22,500 nucleotides of DNA. It comes from OLB16 sp964481775 (lineage in GTDB: Bacteria; Hinthialibacterota; Hinthialibacteria; OLB16). Below are positions 1-8,891 of the stretch, in pieces; the first letter of the stretch is position 1; each line of letters opens with the position of its first letter. The notes below the pieces were generated by a model. It had not been told where the DNA came from. It ran no database searches and saw nothing but the letters and a program-made list of their open reading frames with translations. The stretch is taken from assembly GCA_964481775.1 (NCBI GenBank), contig CAYZUX010000079.1, positions 1 to 22,500 of the forward strand. Reading direction: 5' to 3'. A program made the position numbers and the translations under genes.

Positions 1-3000
1 GAAATTCCGACATCCCGGGGATGGATACTGGAAGAAAAACTGGGGGAGGGGGGATTCGGGGAGGTCTGGAAAGCATGCAACCTCGCCACGGGTGAGTGTC
101 GTGTATACAAGTTCTGTTTCCGGGCGGATCGAGTGAGGTCTTTGAAGCGTGAGGCCAGTCTCTTCCAATATCTCCGTCAGAATGGAGGAGACCATCCGAA
201 CATTATACGTCTTTACGAGTTTTTTTTCGATGAACCACCCTACTTCATCTCCATGGAATATGTTCCAGGAAAAGATCTGGCGGCATGGTTATCCTCGATT
301 GGCGGAACCAATCTTCCACTGGAAATCCGTCTTGATATTGTCGCGAGGGTCGCGGATGTCCTCCAGTTTGCCCATGATGCAGGGATCATTCATAGAGATA
401 TCAAACCTTCCAATATCCTGATCGCGGGTGATCCCCAGAACTACCAGGTCAAGCTGGGAGACTTCGGGATTGGGCAGGTGCAGAATGTAAGGTCACTCTT
501 ATCTCCTGCCTTCGGAGGTTTTACAGAGACCTTCGCTCCCACAGAGATGGCTTCTCATTCCGGGACCCGGCTTTACATGGCGCCCGAGCTGCTGGTGGGA
601 AAATCCACCTCAATCCGTTCTGACATCTACTCTCTTGGCGTGATCCTGTACCAGTTGATCGTGGATGACCTGCACCGTCCGGTAACTGCCGATTGGAGAA
701 TGGATATCCAGGATCCACTCTTGCGCGAAGATCTGGAACACTGTCTGGCAGGAGATCCTTCCACACGATTTCCGAGCGCTTCCGATCTGTCCCGGAGCCT
801 CAGAGGTCTGCATTTCCGTCGTGAAAAACAGGCTGCCGCGGAGCAATCCCGCCTGAGAGATCTGACTCGAAAACGTATCCTCACAGCTGCATCGTTTGCA
901 TTTATTCTCGTTTCCCTGCTGGCAGGTTCCTTGGGATATGGACTGCTTCGGGAACACCACGCACGACAAGAGACAGAAGTGGCACGGCAAAATGCCGAGG
1001 AAGAGCTGTATGTTTCTTCCATCAAACTGGCTGAACAGGCCATTGAGGACTACCGGTTCAAGCAAGCATACGATCTCCTGATGAAAGCCCCGGAGGCTTT
1101 CAGAAACTGGGAGTGGGGATACCTGTTGTTCCTGTGTAATCAGGACCTCATGACCTTCCGAGGACATACCGGGGAAGTCCGGGCTGTGACATATAGTCCC
1201 CAGGGGTCCTGGCTGGCGACAGGAGGGGAGGATGGGACCATACGGATTTGGGATCCCCAAACCGGAGCCGAACTACACTGTCTGACAGGAAATCATGAGA
1301 GTGTGAATACACTCGCGGTCTCTCCCAATGGAAAGAGACTCGCCGCCGGTTGCTACGGGCATGTGGTCGAACTCTGGAACACGGTTACATGGCAAATTTC
1401 CCATGTCCTGGAAGGATTCGATGACGAAATCACTTCTCTCTCCTTCAGTGGAGACGGGAGCCGGCTGGCAGTCGGATGCCGGGATTCAAAGACGAGAATT
1501 TTTGAAGTCGATACCTCGACGATCCTTATCACCCTGTCCCAGGAGAAAGATCCGGTCTATCACATTGCCCTTACGCCTGATGGCCGATACCTCGCTACGG
1601 TTGGTGGCAGGGATGATCCGTGTGATTGCTCAGCACGAGTGTGGGACCTGGAAAACGGGAATCTCATCCAAAGAATGCCAGGCACACGGGAGATCCACGC
1701 GGTCGCTTTCAGTCCTGATGGAAGGTGGATGGCTACCGGGGGACAGGAAGAGGTGGTTCACATCTGGGATTGGAGAGAAGGCCATCTCCTTCAGACATTG
1801 ACCGGATTTACCAGGATGATTCAATCGATTTGCTTCTCCCACGATGGCAGGAAACTGGCGGCCTGCTCAAGAGAGGGGCTTATCCGGCTTTGGAGCACTG
1901 AAACATGGCACGAAGAGCAAATCGTTGTGGGACACACAGGCATTCTACATGACCTGGCTTTCAGCCCGGATGACACTCTGCTGGCAAGTGTGGGTGAGGA
2001 TACCACTTGCCGTATATGGGGTGTGGATACCTTGTCTAGAGAATCACTTGTGACCCATCACGTGGATGGAGTCCTGGTGGCGGAACTCAGTCCGGATGGG
2101 AAAACTCTCGCGAGTTGTGGTTCCCATGACCTGATCATCCAGTTGCGCGATCCTTTCACGGGAACGATTAAAAAAGAATTGGATGGCTGTACCAATTACA
2201 TCCAATGTGGATGCTTCAGCCCCAATGGACACTGGTTCGCTGCCAGCGGCGATGACCGGGTGGTTTCCATCTGGGATGCTGCATCGGGCAAACAGGAAGT
2301 CTCCCTGAGTGGGCCGCTGTCTCGTGTTAATACTCTCCGGTTCTCAAAAGACTCCCAATGGCTTGCCTGTGGGGAAAATGATGGACATGTCCATCTCTGG
2401 AACACTTCAGATTGGCGGCACTCTTGCTGGGGTGTGGTAGAAGAGGAGATCAACACGCTGGATTGGCATCCGGATGGGAAAAGACTTGCGGTAGGTCAGC
2501 ATTCACCAAAAGTTTCCCTCTGGGATCCCTTCTCCAGAACCCTCCTTTCTCAACTGTGTGGTCATACCGGGAACATCCGTTGTGTGAAATTCTCCCCGGA
2601 TGGACAAAATCTCGCTACAGGAAGTGAGGACTTTTCCGCGATTTTGTGGGATTCCCAGACAGGCAAGCGTCTTGTGGACTACCACGGCCACGGTGTTTTT
2701 GTTCTTGATGAAGCTTTTACACCAGAGGGGAAACGGCTTTTCACCGCTTCTGAGGACTCCACCGTGAAGGTTTGGGAGACTAAGTCTGGACGAGACCTCA
2801 TCACATTACGTGGTCACACAGGGCCAATCAAAAGGTTGTCTTACTCCCCCGCCTTGAGGGTGTTATTAAGTGGAAGCATGGATGGAACCGTGCGTTTGTG
2901 GCCAGCCTTCCCCTGGCATGAATCTGAATACCCTGGTACGCAACAGGAGGGCTTCACTGATCGGCTGGAAACCTACAAAAGGGATTTTTGGAGAAAACGA

Positions 3001-4167
3001 TACTCCCGTGCCCAACAGCCCGCTTTGGAAACAGAACCTCCCGTTTCAGTCGGATTGCCAGATCCCAGACTGGAGCAGGCTATCCGTGAACAACTGAACA
3101 AACCTGCCGGTACACTGACAAGGTCCGAACTCAGCAGGATTCATCAGTTGTCCTTCATTGAGGGCCGGATAGACCTTGATGGATTGGAAGCCTGCACCAA
3201 TCTGAACACCCTGATCCTGACCGCAACTGAAGTGGTTCATGCTACCCGGATCGGCAAACTGCATTCACTCCGAACGCTCTCTGTGTTTTTGCCGTTCATC
3301 AAGGACTTTGACATTCTCAGGAACCTTGTCCATCTGAAATCATTGAGGCTGATTCGTTTTGATGGCGTTGATCTAAGCAAGATTGGAACGCTTCAATCAC
3401 TCACTCATCTGGATTTGATTGACTGCCAATTAACTCGAATTGATGCCCTCTCCAATCTCACCAATCTGGAGTACCTGGATGTCAATGACAATGGGATTCG
3501 TGATTTGACACCTCTGCAGGGACTCTCAAACCTGCGTTGGCTGATTGCTCACCATAACGCGATCGAGAGTGTGACTCCACTGGCTGGACTCACACGATTG
3601 ATTTCACTGGACCTGTCTTACAATCCCATCCATGACTGTACTCCCCTGGCGGGCTTGAAGGGATTGGCCAACCTGAATCTGCGGGGATGCGATGTCGAAA
3701 ACGTAACTCCATTAACGGCTCTCAGGAATCTCAGGTACCTTGACCTGTCAATCAATCGCATCAGCTCCGCCGAACTGGTCACTGACATGACTGCCTTATG
3801 TTCTCTCGATCTGGGCCGGAATTTGATTGAGGATATCCACCCTCTCCGTAATTTGGAGAATCTCAGATCACTGAGTCTATCTGGTTGTGCTGTGGACAAT
3901 GCCAGCCCACTGGCCCGGCTCAAAACTCTTCGTTTCCTCTCCTTGAGTTCCACACAGATTGACAACATCACTCCTCTCAGGGGCTTAACAGGATTGCGTT
4001 ATCTCAACCTCAGGAAAACAGAGGTCAAAGACATGTCTCCCCTGTTGGAATCCAGTTTTGCGCGTGGAATGGAACTCGATATCCGTGAAACCCCCGCCAG
4101 CCGTGAAGTGAAGGACCAGATCACTCATCTGAAAAACAAGGGAGTCGTTCTCATAACCGGCCAATGA
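1..4167 (+). CDS. Receptor-like Ser/Thr protein kinase with WD40 and LRR domains (5' end outside the window)
   Basis: The reading frame is open from the first base, so the start codon lies left of the window; a GTG at 133 is internal, because the kinase glycine-rich loop GEGGFGEVWKA (visible residues 15-25) and the ATP-binding Lys (VYKF, residue 37) precede it. The catalytic loop HRDIKPSN (131-138), DFG (154-156) and APE (194-196) are intact, so an active Hanks-type kinase is expected. A hydrophobic stretch at about 293-316 is a likely single membrane helix. Fourteen WD40-type repeats follow (about 381-970), then a linker and about 13 internalin-like leucine-rich repeats of 22-23 residues (about 1060-1345). 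In this topology, known for bacterial receptor kinases, the kinase is cytoplasmic and the repeats are outside, so ligand sensing through protein contacts is inferred. Substrates are unknown. Visible length is 1388 residues. Confidence 0.93.
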   Translation, partial: EIPTSRGWILEEKLGEGGFGEVWKACNLATGECRVYKFCFRADRVRSLKREASLFQYLRQNGGDHPNIIRLYEFFFDEPPYFISMEYVPGKDLAAWLSSIGGTNLPLEIRLDIVARVADVLQFAHDAGIIHRDIKPSNILIAGDPQNYQVKLGDFGIGQVQNVRSLLSPAFGGFTETFAPTEMASHSGTRLYMAPELLVGKSTSIRSDIYSLGVILYQLIVDDLHRPVTADWRMDIQDPLLREDLEHCLAGDPSTRFPSASDLSRSLRGLHFRREKQAAAEQSRLRDLTRKRILTAASFAFILVSLLAGSLGYGLLREHHARQETEVARQNAEEELYVSSIKLAEQAIEDYRFKQAYDLLMKAPEAFRNWEWGYLLFLCNQDLMTFRGHTGEVRAVTYSPQGSWLATGGEDGTIRIWDPQTGAELHCLTGNHESVNTLAVSPNGKRLAAGCYGHVVELWNTVTWQISHVLEGFDDEITSLSFSGDGSRLAVGCRDSKTRIFEVDTSTILITLSQEKDPVYHIALTPDGRYLATVGGRDDPCDCSARVWDLENGNLIQRMPGTREIHAVAFSPDGRWMATGGQEEVVHIWDWREGHLLQTLTGFTRMIQSICFSHDGRKLAACSREGLIRLWSTETWHEEQIVVGHTGILHDLAFSPDDTLLASVGEDTTCRIWGVDTLSRESLVTHHVDGVLVAELSPDGKTLASCGSHDLIIQLRDPFTGTIKKELDGCTNYIQCGCFSPNGHWFAASGDDRVVSIWDAASGKQEVSLSGPLSRVNTLRFSKDSQWLACGENDGHVHLWNTSDWRHSCWGVVEEEINTLDWHPDGKRLAVGQHSPKVSLWDPFSRTLLSQLCGHTGNIRCVKFSPDGQNLATGSEDFSAILWDSQTGKRLVDYHGHGVFVLDEAFTPEGKRLFTASEDSTVKVWETKSGRDLITLRGHTGPIKRLSYSPALRVLLSGSMDGTVRLWPAFPWHESEYPGTQQEGFTDRLETYKRDFWRKRYSRAQQPALETEPPVSVGLPDPRLEQAIREQLNKPAGTLTRSELSRIHQLSFIEGRIDLDGLEACTNLNTLILTATEVVHATRIGKLHSLRTLSVFLPFIKDFDILRNLVHLKSLRLIRFDGVDLSKIGTLQSLTHLDLIDCQLTRIDALSNLTNLEYLDVNDNGIRDLTPLQGLSNLRWLIAHHNAIESVTPLAGLTRLISLDLSYNPIHDCTPLAGLKGLANLNLRGCDVENVTPLTALRNLRYLDLSINRISSAELVTDMTALCSLDLGRNLIEDIHPLRNLENLRSLSLSGCAVDNASPLARLKTLRFLSLSSTQIDNITPLRGLTGLRYLNLRKTEVKDMSPLLESSFARGMELDIRETPASREVKDQITHLKNKGVVLITGQ

Positions 4168-4280
4168 GTTGAAATGACTGTGAACCATCGGTGGTCTGTA
4201 CTGGGAAATCTGATCTGAGGTGGATGTTCACAACCCACTCAAGTGGTATTCTTTTTCACATTGGATTCCCGGGTATTACA

Positions 4281-5231
4281 ATGGATTTTCTCATCTATGG
4301 AGCAGGTGCCATCGGTTGTCTCGAGGGAGGATTCCTGACTCGTGCCGGACACCCCGTCATCCTCTTCGGACGTGAGAACCGTATGCAAAGGATCGCAGAG
4401 GCGGGTCTCAATGTGGATGGCATCTTCGGCGAGTTTCATGTTCCTTCCATCCAAACCGCCTGGGACATCTCCCAGATCGTGGAACATCCCTTCGATGTCA
4501 TCCTGTTCTGTGTCAAAGCTTTCGACACGGAGGCTTGTCTGGATGACCTGAGCCTGCTTGTCAAAGAACAGACCCTCGTGGTCTCACTTCAGAATGGCCT
4601 TGGAAATGTGGAAAAAATCGCGGAGGTCATCGGAGGTGAACGAACCGTGGCGGGACGAGTCATCACCGGTGTGATGATGGCGGAGCTGAATCGGGTTACT
4701 GTCACCGTGACCGCCGATGCCACCCGGATCGGGCCTGTATCCGCAAGTGCGCCTTGGGGCCGGATCGAAGAAACCGCGAGCGTTCTCAGTAAAGCGGGTC
4801 TACCCACCGAAGCCACCCATGAGGTATTCAAGTACATCTGGGCCAAGGTGCTTTACAACTCGGCCTTGAATCCTCTCTCGGCGATTCTCAACCGTACTTA
4901 TGGCGAACTCGGAGAGAATCCTCATACGCGTTCCATCATGGATGCCGTCATCGAGGAGGGGTTCGAGGCCGCGCGGGCCGAAGAGGTGGAGCTGTTCTGG
5001 GATCAAGCCAAAGACTACCGAGCTTTCTTCTATGAACGCGAGGTTCCTCCCACCAGCGCTCACCGTTCCTCCATGCTCCAATCGATGGAGCAAGGCAAAC
5101 GCACCGAAATCGATGCCCTCAACGGAGCCCTGGCGTCGATCGGAGAAAAGCATGGCATTCCCTTGCCAGTCAACAAGACTCTGACAGAGATCATCAAAGC
5201 GAAGGAAACATACTACGCGAAGCCCAGATAA
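4281..5231 (+). CDS. panE: 2-dehydropantoate 2-reductase family protein (ketopantoate reductase)
   Basis: A 316-residue NADPH-dependent oxidoreductase of the PanE/ApbA family, which reduces 2-dehydropantoate to pantoate on the cytoplasmic route to coenzyme A. The N-terminal Rossmann motif GAGAIG is at residues 7-12. The family lysine (WAKVLYNS, Lys189) and the asparagines of the following NPLSA helix (Asn193, Asn197) are present, as is the C-terminal motif ending GKRTEIDALNG with Glu276. The frame extends upstream to a GTG at 4191, but those 30 residues do not resemble the family, and the ATG at 4281 places the beta strand and glycine loop exactly at the N terminus. No clear Shine-Dalgarno sequence precedes it. 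No panB or panC is adjacent, so another 2-ketoacid reductase of the same family remains possible. Confidence 0.88.
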   Translation: MDFLIYGAGAIGCLEGGFLTRAGHPVILFGRENRMQRIAEAGLNVDGIFGEFHVPSIQTAWDISQIVEHPFDVILFCVKAFDTEACLDDLSLLVKEQTLVVSLQNGLGNVEKIAEVIGGERTVAGRVITGVMMAELNRVTVTVTADATRIGPVSASAPWGRIEETASVLSKAGLPTEATHEVFKYIWAKVLYNSALNPLSAILNRTYGELGENPHTRSIMDAVIEEGFEAARAEEVELFWDQAKDYRAFFYEREVPPTSAHRSSMLQSMEQGKRTEIDALNGALASIGEKHGIPLPVNKTLTEIIKAKETYYAKPR

Positions 5232-5239
5232 GACCACCG

Positions 5240-5398
5240 CTAGTGCCTTGTTGGAGTGATGTAGCAACAGAAACCTCACCCCTAAATCCCCTCTCCCGCG
5301 GGGCGAGGGGACTTGTGGCTCCCCTTTCGCCCTATGGGAGAAGGGGGGTGGGGGGATGAGGTCTGAAACGTTGCACAATCAAATCAACGAAGCACTAG
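5240..5398. repeat. MITE-like inverted-repeat element
   Basis: The two ends are inverted copies of each other. CTAGTGC at the left edge matches GCACTAG at the right edge. Inside, a CCTCACCCC...CTCTCCC arm (from 5274) faces a GGGAGAAGGGGGGTGGGG...GATGAGG arm (to 5361). Arms are imperfect, about 60-70 bases each, around a short centre, so the whole unit could fold into one long hairpin. It has no coding capacity. C-rich arms of the CCTCA-CCCC-CTCTCCC type are familiar as dispersed intergenic elements in many bacterial genomes. The hairpin lies just past the panE stop and might also stop or stabilise that transcript, which is inference. Confidence 0.65.
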
Positions 5399-5430
5399 GG
5401 AGCACTGAGCCGGGAGGAAGGAACGATAAC

Positions 5431-5523
5431 ATGGCTCGGGTGGGATCTCTTGGGGTTCAAGATTTGGATTGGTTCAATTCCCGGTTGAGTGTGGTCTCTA
5501 CGACCAGCCTGTTCGGAATGTGA
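5431..5523 (+). CDS. Possible small ORF (30 codons) with strong RBS
   Basis: An ATG is preceded by GGAGGAAGGA with an 8-base gap, a better Shine-Dalgarno than most genes in this window have. The frame encodes 30 residues starting MARVGSLGVQDLDWF and stops with TGA. The product is not recognised; it has no obvious membrane helix or regulatory amino-acid run. It sits between the inverted-repeat element and the helicase gene and could be a leader peptide, a small protein or chance. Only the ribosome-binding context supports it. Confidence 0.25.
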   Translation: MARVGSLGVQDLDWFNSRLSVVSTTSLFGM

Positions 5524-5533
5524 GGCCCTCTGC

Positions 5534-5539
5534 TATAGT
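5534..5539 (+). promoter_or_regulatory. Possible extended -10 promoter for the XPB operon
   Basis: TGCTATAGT contains the extended -10 form TG-N-TATAGT. Sixteen bases upstream is a weak -35-like TTCGGA. It lies 53 bases before the helicase ATG and downstream of the inverted-repeat element, where a promoter for the two helicase genes would be expected. This is sequence resemblance only. Confidence 0.35.
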
Positions 5540-5592
5540 TTACCGTTTGCGGCATAACTGCCCTGAAAAGACACGTGAACTAAAAACCGAGC

Positions 5593-7302
5593 ATGGTCTT
5601 CGATCCACACAAGCCCCTGATTGCTCAAAGCGATCGAACCGTCCTGTTGGAGGTGGATAATCCCTCCTATGCGGAGGCAAGGGACCGCCTGTCGCTTTTC
5701 GCCGAGCTGGTCAAAAGCCCGGAACACATCCACACCTACCGGATCACTCCGCTTTCGATCTGGAATGCGGCGGCCAGTGGGGTTACGCTCGATGCCATCC
5801 TTTCCACATTACGAGACTTCAGCAAATTCGATATCCCCAACAACCTTGTCACCGACATCGAGGATTACCTTTCGCGGTATGGAAAGCTTTGGTTTGAAAA
5901 GGGCGATGAACGTTATGTACTCAGGTGTTCCGATCCCTACCTGATGGAGGAGCTTCGTCACAACCGGAAAATCCATTCACTTCTGATAGATACTGGGAGC
6001 AGGGATCGTTTTGCCTTCCATCCCCAGTTCCGGGGAGATCTCAAGCAGGCTCTCATCAAGATCGGTTATCCAGTCAAAGACCTGGCAGGTTATGTTGATG
6101 GAGATCCCCTGGTCCTGCAACTCCGTGAATTCCTTTCGGCAAATGGCCCTTTTATTCTAAGGAATTACCAGAAGCAAGCCGCTGAAGCTTTTCACCTGGG
6201 GGGACGTGCGGAGGGGGGGTCGGGAGTCATCGTCCTTCCATGCGGGGCGGGCAAGACCATTGTCGGGTTGGCGGTGATGAACCTGCTCCAAACCAGTACT
6301 CTCATCCTGGCCACCAACATCGTCGCTCTTCGCCAATGGCGCGAGGAAATCCTTGAAAAGACAACTCTGACAAGCGATCAGATTGCAGAGTACAGTGGAG
6401 AACACAAAGACTTCGCGCCGGTGACCATCGCCACTTATCAGATCGTGGTCTACAGGAAAGACAAAAACGGCCCCTTCCCTCATTTCCACCTCTTCAATGC
6501 CAGGAATTGGGGATTGATCATTTACGATGAGGTCCACCTACTTCCGGCGCCGGTTTTCCGCGCGACCGCGGAAATTCAGGGGAAACGGCGTTTGGGGTTA
6601 ACCGCCACGCTGGTCCGTGAGGATGGGCATGAGGAAGATGTCTTCAGCCTGATTGGTCCCAAACGTTTTGATGTGCCGTGGAAGGAACTCGAGCAAAAGG
6701 GTTGGATCGCTACCGCCCAGTGCCATGAGATCCGCCTGCCCCTTGAAAGCTCCATGCGTCTGGACTATGCGGCTGCAGGAAGCCGTTCCAAATTCCGAAT
6801 CGCTTCTGAGAACCGCCTAAAGACACGTATCGTGGAGGAACTCCTGGAAAAGCACATTGATGATCAAATCCTTGTCATTGGCCAATACCTGCGTCAACTT
6901 CATGAGATCAGTAAAAGATTCGATTTTCCGCTCATTACAGGACAAACACCGAATTCACGGCGTGAAGAACTTTTTGAGGCTTTCCGTCAAGGGAAGATCC
7001 ATTGCCTGGTGGTCTCCAAAGTGGCGAATTTCGCCATCGATCTGCCGGATGCCAATGTGGCCATTCAGGTTTCGGGAACATTCGGTTCCCGCCAGGAAGA
7101 GGCTCAGCGTTTGGGACGTATTCTGCGTCCCAAGTCCCATGGCAGGTCTTCCCATTTCTACAGCCTGGTCAGTGGAGACACAGTGGAACAGGAGTTTTCG
7201 ACCCGGCGGCAGCTTTTCCTTACCGAACAGGGATACAGCTACGAGATCATCGACCGGAAGGATTCATTTCCCTCATATTATCCTCCCATACGGAGGAGAT
7301 GA
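5593..7302 (+). CDS. XPB/Ssl2-type SF2 DNA helicase
   Basis: A 569-residue DEAH-type superfamily 2 helicase related to XPB/Rad25, an ATP-driven DNA-opening translocase used in repair. Walker A CGAGKT is at 217-222, the Walker B box reads DEVH (312-315), motif III TAT is at 337-339 and is followed at once by the XPB RED triplet (342-344), and motif VI is QRLGRILR (505-512). The first 100 residues carry an XPB N-terminal-like region with YRITPLSIWNAAASG. The ATG is chosen because this domain begins soon after it; no strong RBS is visible. The stop overlaps the start of the next gene as ATGA, so the two are almost certainly co-translated. A repair role is inferred from family knowledge. This protein is clearly a helicase; the pathway is less sure. 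Confidence 0.92.
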   Translation: MVFDPHKPLIAQSDRTVLLEVDNPSYAEARDRLSLFAELVKSPEHIHTYRITPLSIWNAAASGVTLDAILSTLRDFSKFDIPNNLVTDIEDYLSRYGKLWFEKGDERYVLRCSDPYLMEELRHNRKIHSLLIDTGSRDRFAFHPQFRGDLKQALIKIGYPVKDLAGYVDGDPLVLQLREFLSANGPFILRNYQKQAAEAFHLGGRAEGGSGVIVLPCGAGKTIVGLAVMNLLQTSTLILATNIVALRQWREEILEKTTLTSDQIAEYSGEHKDFAPVTIATYQIVVYRKDKNGPFPHFHLFNARNWGLIIYDEVHLLPAPVFRATAEIQGKRRLGLTATLVREDGHEEDVFSLIGPKRFDVPWKELEQKGWIATAQCHEIRLPLESSMRLDYAAAGSRSKFRIASENRLKTRIVEELLEKHIDDQILVIGQYLRQLHEISKRFDFPLITGQTPNSRREELFEAFRQGKIHCLVVSKVANFAIDLPDANVAIQVSGTFGSRQEEAQRLGRILRPKSHGRSSHFYSLVSGDTVEQEFSTRRQLFLTEQGYSYEIIDRKDSFPSYYPPIRRR

Positions 7303-8891
7303 GACATGCAAAGGCGGATGCTAGCGTGAATCTTCTTCCCCATCTCATGCTCAGGCAAACACAGGACCTGCAGGTCATCGCCTCGCGGATTGGTCTGTCT
7401 GGCTTTGAGAGCTCCAAGCAAAGACTGGTCTCCTCGATCGTCCGTCACCTGACCACACCAAGTACACTTCAACAGATCCTGGGTGACCTTTCCGAGGAAG
7501 CCTATGAAATTCTCCGCTTTATTTTGGCGCGTGGAAAAGCTCCCACCCGGCTATCGGATTTGCTGCACGCCTGTCGCGAGGGATCGACCGCGGAGCTGCA
7601 TGATGCGATACGCGATCTGGAGAATTCAGGGTTGATCGGCGCAAACATGGAAACAGGGTCGCGCCGGGAGGATTACCAGGTATTTGAGGAGGTACGTCTG
7701 CCACTCCTCGAGCTGATGAAGTCCCTTTTACCTGATCCCTTGAAATGTGGAGTTGCTCCCAAGTCAATCCATGCTGGCGCATCCATACTGCAGGATGATC
7801 TTGTAACCGTTCTCGGTTATCTCCTGCGCAATGAAGTTCGAACAACACGGCGGACCATCCCCAGCCGTCGTGACCTTAAGAGCCTCGAACCATTGCTTAG
7901 GGGGGAACGTCTGTCCGGGTTGTACGAAAGATTCACCGGGACTTCACTGAACTGGATGGAACGTCTCTTCACCTTTTTGATTCGGCAGAACTGGATCAGC
8001 GATACTGAAGGTTTTCTGATGATTAACCCGGGAACCTTTGATAAGGCTCCACCGGTACTGGCCAGTCTGGGCGAGGGCTTATCAAGCCTCCTTCTTCTTT
8101 CGGAACGTCCTTCCGAGGAACGCTGGGAGTATCATGCTGTTGAGGAGTTCCGCCGAAAGTGTGTGGAGGATGGTTCCGGATGGAGACGCGTGAGCAGCCT
8201 GGAGGAAGCGATCAGTCCTGCAGTCGGCCTTTTTCGGGTTCCTGAGGGAGACGGGCACCCGGTAAGGGCAGCTCTTTTCGACCTGATGACAGTCGGAGGG
8301 TGTGACCTCGGGGAAACCGAGGGTGAATGGTCATGGCGTGCCAGAATGCCGGGAGAAATGCTTCCCTCGACCTCAGCCGGCCTGCTCCATCTCCAACCCA
8401 ATTTCGAGATCGTCGCTCCCGGGAATCTACCCCTTGCATCAAGGCTGGTGCTGGAGGAGATCGCCGAGCTGGTGTCAATCGACCAGCTCTTGCACTACCG
8501 CATTACCCGTCAGTCGGTCTACGCGGCTCTCTGCCGGGGTTGGACGGCTGAACGCCAGATTGAATGGTACACTCGTCAAGTGGGAGAAAAACGGGTAATC
8601 CCCCAGAATGTCAGGCATTCCATTGAATCCTGGGGAAGCGGGTTTGGAAGAGTCCGGCTTGAAGAACCTCTTCTGCTGGTTTGTGACTCTTCCGAACTGG
8701 CCAATGAACTGCTCCACTCCAAAGAGTTATCTGAGTTTTGTGTGGGACGCTTCTCAGCGCATTCAATTGTACTTAAAAAGGAAAGCGCTCAGATTGTGCT
8801 CCAGAAACTCCAGCAGACCGGCCATCTCCCATTGCCCAGCGTGGGTGATGGATCAAGGAGCGTAGATCAGACTACCTGCGAATCCCACTGA
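7299..8891 (+). CDS. XPB-associated protein with Helicase_C_3 / XPB N-terminal-like domain
   Basis: A 530-residue protein without helicase motifs. It begins inside the stop of the XPB gene (ATGA overlap), and the GGAGG at 7292-7296 lies in the helicase's last codons. The reading frame is open far upstream inside the helicase gene, but that part is a shadow and the coupled ATG is the sensible start. The C-terminal third (about 360-500) has the signature QPNFEIVAPGNL, then YRITRQSVYAALCRGW and PQNVRHSIESW, as in the PF13625 family (helicase-associated domain). In other bacteria, for example the mycobacterial Rv0861c/Rv0862c pair, such proteins sit beside XPB. The first 350 residues look helical, with winged-helix-like stretches and no known catalytic motif. 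A regulatory or DNA-binding partner role is inferred. The 3' end overlaps convergent prmC by 20 bases. Confidence 0.85.
   Translation: MRHAKADASVNLLPHLMLRQTQDLQVIASRIGLSGFESSKQRLVSSIVRHLTTPSTLQQILGDLSEEAYEILRFILARGKAPTRLSDLLHACREGSTAELHDAIRDLENSGLIGANMETGSRREDYQVFEEVRLPLLELMKSLLPDPLKCGVAPKSIHAGASILQDDLVTVLGYLLRNEVRTTRRTIPSRRDLKSLEPLLRGERLSGLYERFTGTSLNWMERLFTFLIRQNWISDTEGFLMINPGTFDKAPPVLASLGEGLSSLLLLSERPSEERWEYHAVEEFRRKCVEDGSGWRRVSSLEEAISPAVGLFRVPEGDGHPVRAALFDLMTVGGCDLGETEGEWSWRARMPGEMLPSTSAGLLHLQPNFEIVAPGNLPLASRLVLEEIAELVSIDQLLHYRITRQSVYAALCRGWTAERQIEWYTRQVGEKRVIPQNVRHSIESWGSGFGRVRLEEPLLLVCDSSELANELLHSKELSEFCVGRFSAHSIVLKKESAQIVLQKLQQTGHLPLPSVGDGSRSVDQTTCESH

Noticed and set aside
133..4167. 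GTG at 133 as the start of the kinase gene
   Set aside because: The frame is open to base 1 and the preceding residues contain the glycine-rich loop and the ATP-binding lysine.
5465..5495. tRNA T-arm-like GGTTCAATTCCCGG
   Set aside because: The flanks cannot form the five-pair T stem, and no acceptor or anticodon arms are found nearby.
5469..5660. 63-codon plus-strand frame before the helicase
   Set aside because: It overlaps the helicase start in another frame, has no ribosome binding site and shows no family features.
7002..7298. Long upstream extension of the XPB partner reading frame
   Set aside because: It lies within the helicase coding region in another frame; the coupled ATG at 7299 is the natural start.
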